From Suillus spraguei (lineage: Eukaryota; Basidiomycota; Agaricomycetes; Boletales; Suillaceae): 64,000 bases of DNA. Both the position numbers and the translations under genes were made by a program. This document shows, one piece after another, positions 55,882 through 64,000 of this stretch. The DNA lies in assembly GCA_016800925.1 (NCBI GenBank), contig JABCPU010000067.1, positions 164,840 to 228,839 on the forward strand, read 5' to 3'. Under the pieces are notes generated by a model. It was not told where the DNA came from and ran no database searches. It saw nothing but the letters and a program-made list of their open reading frames with translations. Within the stretch, counting starts at the first letter, position 1; the number at the start of each line of letters is the position of its first letter.

Positions 55882-57195
55882 CTATGAGATCTGATGCATT
55901 TCCGAGTTCTGTGGCCAGTAGCCAGGAAGTTTCTTCGTCTGTTCCCTCGTATCCGGACCAACGGACGAGGTATAGAAGTTGGCAGTGGTGCCTACGACGT
56001 CCAGTTTAGAGTCCAGGATTTCGGATATCTCGTACTCTGGTTCTCCGTCGACTTCGACTGGTGGCGGAGGAGGCTGGATGCATTGGGAATGGTGTTCGGA
56101 ACTGCTGGCTCTAACTGCGAGACATGGAAAACAGGATGTACGGAACGCATAGAATCCGGAAGTGGATGGCGAAAGAATGAGTACCCGGGCGGGATATAAT
56201 TTCGAATGGTCCCAAATTCTTTTCCGAAAGTTTCTTCGATGGACGGGTGGAGCGGAAGTACTTGGCTTTGACGAAGACTTGTTCTCCAATCCGGAAGTCT
56301 GGAGCAGGCTGTCTTTTAGGTCGCGGGTCCTTGATAGCATTTCTGAGCTTCGGACATCTCATCTCGGAGGAACTGGTGAAGTTTGTTAAGGTCTAGGGCA
56401 TATTCCTGGGCACGGATGGAGGATAGGTCGCGTTCCGGATGGATGGAAATGTTCGGATGATAACCTTTATTGGCGAAGAAAGGTGAAACTCCGGTAGTGG
56501 CACTCGGAGCGTTATTGTATGCAAACTCTGCGAGGGGCAGCAGCTCGGACCAGTTGTCCTGCTGATAGTTGCAGTAGATCCGGAGGTACTGTTCCAGCAT
56601 TTGGTTGGCACGTTCTGTTTGTCCGTCCCCTTCGGGATGATATCCGGATGTGAAGTGTAGGACCATGTCCAATGCCTTTCCTAGGAACGGAAGAAGTGGG
56701 ATACGAACTCTGTTCCTCGATCCGAGGTTACATGGGACGGGACTCCATGCTTAGAGAAGACATGGAGGAGAAATAGGCGGGCGAGATCAGGAGAAGTGAT
56801 GGTGTCGTGGGTCGGGACGAATATGGCTTGCTTGGATAAACGATCTATGATGACGAGGATGGCTGTAAAGCCGGATGAGTCCGGAAGTTGTTCAATGAAA
56901 TCCATAGAGATGGAATTCCATGGTTTTTCTGGGACGGGAAGTTGCTTGAGTAGACCGTAGGGCTTATGTCTCGGAACTTTGGCTCGGGCGCAGGATGTGC
57001 AGGATCTGACATACTCTTTGACAAAGGCCCGTACTCCGGGCCAGGTATAGTTGCGTCGGATGAGCTCGAGAGTGCGATTCTGTCCGAAATGTCCGGATAG
57101 GGGGTGGTCATGGCAATTCCGGAGGATGCGAAGTCGTAGATCATTGGTATCCGGAACGTAGATGCGGTTGTCACAACAAAGGAATCCACCATCGT
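55882..57195 (-). pseudogene. Gypsy integrase and chromodomain
   Basis: The minus strand reads HDHPLSGHFGQNRTLELIRR (zinc-binding region), WNSISMDFIEQLPDSSG, LVIIDRLSKQAIFVPT, VTSDRGTEFVSHFFRSL, TSGYHPEGDGQTERANQMLE (catalytic core) and EPEYEISEILDSKLD followed in another frame by the rest of a chromodomain. Pieces lie in different frames, so the protein is broken. Confidence 0.85.
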
Positions 57196-57945
57196 CTATT
57201 GTCCATCTCGGATCTGAGGAACCGGAAAATGTGTTTGTGCAATGGGGTCATTAGGGAGTGCTATCAGAATGTCTTTCCGGAGGTGTTCGGTGTCCATAAG
57301 AACAGCTGCTCTAAGGACCGGAGTTGCTAAAATGGAAGCTCGTAGGGACGAAGCTAATTGTTCTGAAGCAAATATTGGACGGAGGTTGTGAGGGTTAATC
57401 TGAGCGTAGTCCTTATCCCCCTCTTTAGGGTAGACGTCCCATCGTCTAGTGAGGGAATCTGGCTTGACTCCGAGTCTTCCAGGACGGTAACGGATAACGA
57501 GGTTGAACTGATGGAGGAACTCGGACCAGCGGGCCTGACGACGGGATAGCAGTTTGGTGGTAGAGAAATACTCAAGGTTCTTGTGGTCCGTGACAACATC
57601 TATAGGCTCGGACGAGCCTTCTAGGTAATGGCGCCAGGTTCGGAACGCAGCATAGATGGCTAGTAGTTCCTTATCATGGACGTCATAGTTGAGTTCTGCA
57701 CCGGACAGTGTCCGGGAGTAAAATGCCACCGGATGAAGTTCCGAGTCTGGGCACACAATGGATAGTATTCCAGCGATAGCATAATCCGAGGCATCAGTTT
57801 CCACAACTATAGGAACATTCGGAATCCAATGCGTTAGCACCGGAGCGGACGTGAAGGCTTTCTTGAGTGCGTTAAATGATTTCCGGCATTCCTCGGAAAA
57901 GTCCCAAGTGACGCCCTTGCGAGTGAGTCGAGTAAGGGGAACCAC
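57196..57945 (-). pseudogene. Gypsy RNase H region
   Basis: This segment reads VVETDASDYAIAGILSIV, VAFYSRTLSGAELNYDVHDK, ELLAIYAAFRTWRHYLEGSS and VVTDHKNLEYFSTTKLLSRR, the standard RNase H motifs of Ty3/gypsy pol. It ends at 57196 and is out of frame with the upstream RT part. Confidence 0.88.
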
Positions 57946-59560
57946 GATATCCGAGTAGTTGAAGATGAACGACGATAGAAATTAGCGAATCCGAGGAAAG
58001 ATTGGATGTCCTTGACTTTCCGAGGCTCTGGCCAGTCTATGATGGACTGGATTTTCTCGGACGACATTGTCAAGCCATCCGGAGATAGGAGGTAACCAAG
58101 ATACTCGACGGAGGAGGAGTGGAATTCGCATTTCTCGGGTTTGGCATATAGTCGGTGTTTACGGAGACGTCGTAAAACTTCTCGGACATGTTCCTTATGA
58201 CTTGCAAGGTCTTGGGAATAGATAAGGATGTCATCCAGATATACAACAACACATACGTCCAGCATATCGGCAAACACGCTATTGACAAAGCGCTGGAAAG
58301 CTGCCGGAGCATTCGTGAGGCCTTCCGGCATCACCAACCATTCATAGGAGCCATAGCGCATACGGAAGGAAGTCTTCCACTCGTCTCCTTCTGTTATCCG
58401 GACGAGGTGATATGCAGATCGGAGATCAATTTTGGTATAAACTTTAGCGCGGCTCGGGGAGTCAAGAAGGTCGGCAATGAGGGGTAACGGATATGGTCTT
58501 TCTTGGTGATGTGGTTAAGGCCGCGGAAATCCACACAAAGGCGGAGGGATCCATCCTTCTTTTTGACAAATAGGACGGGGGCTCCGTGGGGAGAAGATGA
58601 GGAGCGGAGGAGTCCGGACGAGATGTTTTCGTCAAGGAACTTCCGGAGGGCCTCAAGCTCTACCGGAGAAAGAGAGTATATGGTTCCGAGAGGCGGACTA
58701 GCCCCTTCTTCCAACTCAATCTTGAGATCGTAGGGTCGATGTGGGGGAAGTTGTCTGGCTTTGCCTTTGTCGAAGACATCCGCGAATTCGTGGTAGTCGG
58801 AAGGGATTCTGGAGAGGTCTGGAGGATCGGATGATACGGATGCGGATCGAAGGTTTACTTCGGAGGGACGGAGGTAGATGCTGAACTGAGTAGATCCTTC
58901 TAACTTGCAGGCACGGCAAAAGGCCACTGCGTTTATCAACGATATGTTAGGGACTGGAGTACCAGCGGAGGGTTCGGATTTGGTCAGAGGCGGAGTCTCC
59001 GCCACGGATGGGATGCTCTGATGCGACGGAGATTTTGGAGGGGAGGAATCTTCCTTGGGTGGAATACCCGAAGGTAACAGAGGTGTCGGATTGGATTTTC
59101 CTGCCATGGTCGGTGTGTCCGGAGGCAGCGGTGATGCGGATGGGGTTAATGGCACTCCTTGTTCAGTAGTTCGGAACTCGATGCTGCCCAATACCCAGTC
59201 AATCAACGGATTGTGTCGGGTGAGCCAGCTATATCCGAGAACGATATAACATGAGGAATCCAAAGGGGTGACGTAGAACGTGTCGGAAGTGATTACACCG
59301 GAGGAGAATCGGACGGATAAGTTTATGGCTTCGACAATATTGTTATTGCATGTACCATCAAATAAACGGAGTGGAAGCGGAGGAATCTGATAGGTAGGAA
59401 TTTTATGTTCTCGGACGAAATCAGTGTCTATGAAGCAGTGGGAGGAACCACAGTCTATGAGGGCCGGAAAGTCAGATATATTGGAGAAAGATGGAAGAGA
59501 GACATATGGACACAGAGAGTTCGGATCAGGAAGAGTTACAGCGTTGAGTCGTAGTTCCAT
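57946..59560 (-). pseudogene. Gypsy protease and reverse transcriptase
   Basis: From 59560: a retropepsin ([20 protein letters not shown], ending in [17 protein letters not shown]), a Pro/Ser-rich linker, then RT motifs ([31 protein letters not shown]) in one frame to 58394. In a second frame from 58361: [20 protein letters not shown], then [20 protein letters not shown] with the YLDD catalytic motif, and [17 protein letters not shown]. At least two frameshifts. Confidence 0.88.
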
Positions 59561-59616
59561 TGCACGGGTTGGGCCAACGCGACCCTCATCCCGTACGGAG
59601 TCAGGAGGGTCGCGGA

Positions 59617-60550
59617 CTAATTTTTTGCCTCATCCGAGGCTTCCGGTTCCGTTTCCGGAGTGAGCACAGTGGCGCGGCCTTTGGCAGCGCCGAAGTGGAT
59701 TTGGTGCATTCCCGGGCAGTGTGACCAGGTCCGCCGCAGAACATACAGAGCTTTTGTCAAAACGTCTCTGACCTCCTGGGTGGTTAGCTTTCCGTCTGTA
59801 CCAACAACACTAGGAAGATCCGAAACTTTCGGGGTAGAGGATGTTGTGGAGTATGTGGGTTTATTGAATTTGGGCGTATCGGATCCGGATGAGTTGGAGT
59901 TCGTCCGGTCGGATGTTGACTGCCTGGGAGGATTGGAAGAGGTGGTTCTACTCTCTCGGGTGACTTCGCCCCTCCTTCCCAGTAACGGGCGTCGATGGTC
60001 TGGGGAGAGTCTTGAACTCCGAAAGGGTAGTGGGCTTACCCATGCGACTAATCTCATCTTTGATTCGGCCGGAAGTCCATTGTAGAATTGGCGTCGTAGG
60101 GCTCCGTCTCCCCATTCGCGTACTTGGGAGGCAAGTCGCTGGAATTCTACAACGTACTTGTTGATGCGTTGTCCGTCACGCATGTGGAGTTGTTCTAACT
60201 GCATCTCTGCGTCTCCGGAGGGATCGTGTGGTCCGAAATTGGTTTGGAGCTCGAGCATGAACTCGGAGTAGTCATCCATCCAGTCCGGACGGTGCTATAT
60301 CCGTCCGAAAGGAGGTCCGGTTCAAACCACTCGAGAGCCATACCCTTAAGGTAGGATTGGGCGAAATTGACTTTAGCGCGTCCGGAACGGAAAGCGCTAG
60401 GTTTGCTCTGGAAGTTGAGCTCACATTGGACGAAGAATGCCCGGAGCTTGCGAGGTTCGGACCCATCGAAGGTATCTGGCTCACGGACTTTGACTTTGCT
60501 ATCATCCGAGGTGGGGGTGCGACGGCTACTGCGAGCGAGGTGGTTAATGG
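59617..60550 (-). pseudogene. Gypsy gag
   Basis: Minus-strand pieces read KVREPDTFDGSEPRKLRAFF, LEWFEPD, and from 60279 DYSEFMLELQTNFGPHDPSG, INKYVVEFQRLASQVREWGD, then a Ser/Thr-rich linker and a degraded zinc knuckle near 59710. These are the capsid and nucleocapsid parts of chromovirus gag, with frameshifts. Confidence 0.82.
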
Positions 60551-60950
60551 CTACGGATAGTTGGGCTAGGACCCGGTCCTGAGGGTTTAGGTGGATTTTA
60601 TCTTCTTCGTCATCCAGGTCCTCGTTGTCCGGATCATCAACTTCATCATCTGGTAGATTACTGCGCAGCTCATCATCAAAGCGAATGGTCGGGCGCGAAT
60701 TGGAGTCTGGGTTATCCGGGTTCCGAGTTGGTGTTATCGGATCCGGTCTGGCTTGACGGCGGAGATACTTTGACCTATGTCGCTCATGCTTGCGCGGCGT
60801 TGAGAGAAACTGGTAAATGTTTGGACGATGGGTGTGGGATCTCGTTGGATCGGACCAAGTCGGCTCCTCGGAGTGTGTTCTGAGCTTTACGGGGAGGCAT
60901 GATATGGGATGGTTGCTAAGTTACTCGGAAAGGTTTGAGTTCGAATATAC

Positions 60951-61717
60951 TGTTAAGACTGTACTCAAGGGTAGGGAGATCCGAAGGGCTTTGGCCTCAG
61001 TTCATACACTGTGCCCCTTTCCCGAGTAATGCCCTTATTTCAGGGAGGAGTTATTCGTCGGAAGACCCAGAAGGGGTTGCGTGACGGATCCGGGTGTCCG
61101 AAGGTGTCGGATATAATACGTCCGAAGGTAATTCGGAACGTAAGAAGAGGACAGAGATTAAGGCTAGTTTCGGAACGAGTTCCTAACTAGAAACTAACGG
61201 AGATGGACTATCCAAAGATAGAGTCGGAGGTATAGACTATAGGAGTCAATCCTAAGTCTCGGAAGGTGACTTAAAGCGGAGGGTGGCTCAAGTCCGGAGG
61301 AGGCAGAATGAGTAGAATCTAAGATGATATTCGAACTAAGGTTCTACGGAGATCTACAAGTGGTTTATATACAGTAAGTATCTAAGAGGATAATTAGCAA
61401 GTCCGGGACCGAGGGCTATGTATGAAGTGTAACGGAAGTCTATTAGTTATTGCACAGCGGATCAGTAAGCATGAATCAGAAATGAACACAGGAAACGGAT
61501 CAGTAACACAGGACGGAAATATAAACAGCCGGAGTACCGGTAGTAGGAGAAATGACGAAAGGAGATAGACGCAGATGTTCACCAGGGAGTTAAGGTGCGA
61601 GAAGTGAGTACATTCGGAAGGGTGGTCCGGACAGGATCTGTGGACCGGACGGATATGGAAATGATCGGATCTGGACGGATATGATCGGATCTGAGATTAG
61701 AAGTATGGTATATGACA
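60951..61717 (-). repeat. 5' LTR of the gypsy element
   Basis: The same sequence as 53805-54573 with few differences. Being at the gag side, this is the promoter-bearing LTR for the minus-strand coding region. In plus-strand text it starts TGTTAAGACT and ends TATATGACA. Confidence 0.92.
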
Positions 61718-61896
61718 CTGCCTTAGAGTTCATCAGAACTCTCCCTTGGACTTTATCCGAAATTAAGGGCACATACTCAGGTAAGGGGCACAGCGCACGA
61801 GCTGAGGCCAAGCCCCTTCGACTTTACAACCCTCCGGTACAACCCCATGTAAGACCAGGACTACTTACTAATCTCCGGTTTTGCATGGTTGTAACA
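61718..61896 (-). mobile_element. LTR fragment of a related gypsy family
   Basis: The minus strand starts TGTTACAACCATGCAAAAC at 61896 and matches 63192 onward in the opposite orientation. It shares the block GGGGCTTGGCCTCAGCT..GTGCCCC with the complete LTRs, so it is a related but distinct family. It is cut at 61718 by the gypsy element. Confidence 0.75.
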
Positions 61897-62177
61897 GGAA
61901 GGATGAGAGAATGACTTTTATTCACCTAAGTAAAAGCGGTGTATATCATGCTACTATGTAGTCAGATATAAAGTAAATATTAATGACAGTAAGTGCATAC
62001 CTCAGCCGCTATCCAAAGGAAGGATGAGAGAATGACTGAGGTAAAATTACATGACAAGAGTCCATTATATAATAGGAACGAGCTCACTAAGACACCATGA
62101 GGCTCGCTTGAGAAATCCCTAACCTCTCCACTATTATGTGTGCACCCAAGCGCCTCCGAGGCGCGCTTAAGCATGTA

Positions 62178-62532
62178 CAGTGGCTCAAAAAACTGTCCGC
62201 ATGTTTTGACATTTTTCACTATCTATGATATTGTGTGAGAATGAACAAATTCCTCAAGGACATACTTATACCACATTGTAGTATGGCTTCAGGGCTTTTA
62301 TTTGAGCCCTACACCGTGGGAACCGGCGGAGATATGGTGGAGATATAAGGCTTATAAAATGATGACTCATGTGGACAGTTTTTTGAGTGTATATTAAAAC
62401 TATATAAATCATTATTTATGACACCATAAAAATCATGCCACTATTATATAAATTATAAAGTGGTGTCATTCTCACACAATATCATAGATAGTGAAAAATG
62501 TCAAAACATGCGGACAGTTTTTTGAGCCACTG
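62178..62532. mobile_element. 355-bp Tc1/mariner-derived MITE
   Basis: Both ends are CAGTGGCTCAAAAAACTGTC in inverted orientation (about 65 bp of inverted repeat), flanked by TA (62176-62177 and 62533-62534). The left 207 bp match the end of the Tc1/mariner relic at 53240-53450. It is therefore an internally deleted, non-autonomous relative of that element. Confidence 0.9.
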
Positions 62533-62668
62533 TATGCGATTAAGCACAATGAAGTGCAACAAAACACAATGAAGTGCAGTCAAATGCAAAAGGCACAGGA
62601 AAGGCACAAAAGGCGTGGGAAAGTCGGGAAAGGTGCAGTGAGGTGCACACTTCGCCAAAGGTGCGAAC

Positions 62669-63191
62669 TTATCTGGTTTTGTCACTCCCACTTGAGGGAA
62701 GTCGCAGATCCATGGCCTTGGTGAATTTCCAATGCTTGTCATGAATTAGTGGTTTTGTGAGGATGTCTGCCACCATGTCATCTGTTGGGATGTAATGTAT
62801 GACTGCTTCGCCTTTGCCACTAGATCATCGCACACAAATGGTACTTGCGCTGGATGTGCTTTGTGCACATGTGGAATTGCGCATCTTTGGTAAGAATGAT
62901 GGCTGCCTGATTATTGCAGTGGAGTATGGTGGGTGCGCCTTGCTTTTCACCAACTTCAGCAAAGAATGTGCAAAGCCAGGCAAGATGCTGTCCTGCATTG
63001 CTGAGTCCAATGTATTCAGATTCAGTGGTGGAAAGCGTGACCATGCTTTGTCATTTGCTTGCCCAAGATATGCACCACAGTTTGTGATGAAGGTGTAACC
63101 TGATGTGGAGCGCGAAGTATCTAACTCACTGGACCAGTCTGCATCTGAATAGCCATGAAAGTCCATGTCCATTTGCACATGAGTTCCATCA
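62669..63191 (-). pseudogene. Ty1/copia RNase H and C-terminus fragment
   Basis: The minus strand reads FHGYSDADWSSELDTSRSTS, then VTLSTTESEYIGLSNAGQHL, LHCNNQAAIILTKDAQFHMC and IHYIPTDDMVADILTKPL, ending at a stop at 62669-62671. These are Ty1/copia RNase H and end-of-polyprotein motifs, with frame changes between them. The fragment is cut at 63192 by the LTR sequence to its right. Confidence 0.85.
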
Positions 63192-64000
63192 TGTTACAAC
63201 CATGCAAAACTGGGGCTACTAAGAAGTCCTGGCTTTACATGGGGTTGTACTGGAGGGTTGGAAAGTCAAAGGGGCTTGGCCTCAGCTTGTATGCTGTGCC
63301 CCTTACCCAAGTATGTGCCCTTAATTTGGATGAAGTCCAAGGGGGAGTTATGGTGAAGTCCGCACAGAGTCTGGATGAACTCTTTGGACAGGATAGCTCA
63401 ATAGAGCTCCAAAGGACTTCTGGATGAGCGTGGGAACGCGCCAGAACTATTTCCAGATGGTAGGGAGTAATGGTAAGACTACTGGAACAAGTTCCAAGTA
63501 GAATGTATGAAAGATGGACTCCTGGACAAAGTCCAGGGCAGGATAGGAGCAGAGCTCCGGAGGGAAAGATGATCCATAGATGTCAGAGGATAGGATAGGA
63601 TAGATCCAGAGGACCAGAGGTCCAAAGGTCCAGAGCTCGGAGGAGTGGAAGAGCGGAAGAGCGGAGGGGCGGATGATTGGATGATTGGACAAGCATAGCT
63701 CTATGGATCTTAGGGGAGGTGTTGACTACTAGAGAGGTAGGTCCAGATATGGTGTAGAGATAGTATAGACTACTCCAGACAAGGTCGGTGTAAAGATATA
63801 ACCTAGCTTGGGCTGTAGATAAACCACTGCCTAAACTAGTATGTAGTCTTGTGCTCCGTCTGGTCTGCTTCACTTGTAAGAACAAGAGCGTTCGACCCTA
63901 AAGGGGGATGCCTATTTAGTATGGTCAAGTTCAGTCTAACTTATTTGCGAAACAAGCGTCGAGCGGTAAGTTGCCATGGTCAGCGATGATACCGCCGGAA
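63192..64000 (+). mobile_element. LTR-type sequence running off the window
   Basis: It begins TGTTACAACCATGCAAAAC inside the copia RNase H region and matches the inverted fragment at 61718-61896. Beyond that it is rich in GGACTCC/AAGTCC-type text and has a purine-rich AAAGGGGGAT near 63900. It is probably the LTR and edge of a second, related gypsy element extending past 64000. No coding motif is visible before the end. Confidence 0.6.

Larger units (their letters stand above)
53805..61717 (-). mobile_element. Ty3/gypsy chromovirus retrotransposon, full length but decayed
   Basis: Two LTRs of about 768 bp (53805-54573 and 60951-61717), near-identical and both bounded TG..CA, flank gag, protease, reverse transcriptase, RNase H, integrase and a chromodomain on the minus strand. 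A polypurine tract (AAGGGGGGGA, minus strand) adjoins the lower LTR. Several frameshifts break pol. The flanks TCATC (left) and CTGCC (right) do not match, so no target-site duplication is visible. An antisense gene lies between integrase and the lower LTR. Confidence 0.92.

Overview
The window looks like nuclear DNA of a basidiomycete fungus, probably an agaricomycete. Genes are split by many short (about 48-60 bp) GT-AG introns, some exons are only 18-23 nt long, and several protein families are ones I know mainly from mushroom-forming fungi: a WW-like/membrane family, decayed HNH-type proteins, DUF6698, a HET-like membrane family and a Crinkler-type N-terminus. No rRNA, CRISPR or bacterial-style operon is visible. 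All calls rest on reading the sequence; no database search was possible.

Layout. 1-5.1 kb: a decayed uncharacterised basidiomycete gene cut by the left edge, and a WW-like membrane-protein gene on the minus strand. 5.3-8.3 kb: an ER-lumenal Hsp70 of the LHS1/GRP170 type ending in HDEL, divergent from the membrane gene. 8.6-13.4 kb: a UNC-13/Munc13-like protein. 13.9-22.8 kb: an accessory stretch with two decayed HNH-type genes, an intact four-helix membrane protein (15.2-16.2 kb), small unknown genes and two copies of an odd repeat. 22.8-30.6 kb: UTP10/HEATR1, a ribosome-biogenesis factor. 31-34.4 kb: gene fragments and a fungal rhodopsin-domain membrane protein. 34.4-36.5 kb: a Crinkler-like ubiquitin-fold protein whose coiled-coil tail is made of duplicated exons. 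37.3-41.8 kb: a PAK/STE20-type kinase with unusual catalytic motifs. 43.5-45.1 kb: a second copy of the odd repeat. 47.1-49.3 kb: a HET-like gene broken by a 273-bp MITE. 51.5-64 kb: a transposon graveyard with a second MITE copy, a DUF6698 pseudogene, a truncated Tc1/mariner element, a full-length decayed Ty3/gypsy chromovirus (53805-61717), a Tc1-derived MITE, a Ty1/copia fragment and LTR fragments in inverted orientation.

The conserved genes serve housekeeping roles: ER folding (LHS1), membrane traffic (UNC13-like), rRNA processing (UTP10) and Rho/Cdc42 signalling (PAK). They sit as islands between fast-evolving accessory DNA. The most unusual feature is a dispersed repeat in which a retropepsin-like coding remnant is joined directly to a tandem array of type II tRNA-Leu-like units. 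The units have about a 147-150 bp period, each keeps a B-box-like T arm, and each is followed by a T5-T8 run that would stop RNA polymerase III. Two copies (21.1-22.4 kb and 43.5-45.1 kb) share both flanking junctions but differ in unit number (3 versus 5). A third, partial, inverted copy abuts the UTP10 start.
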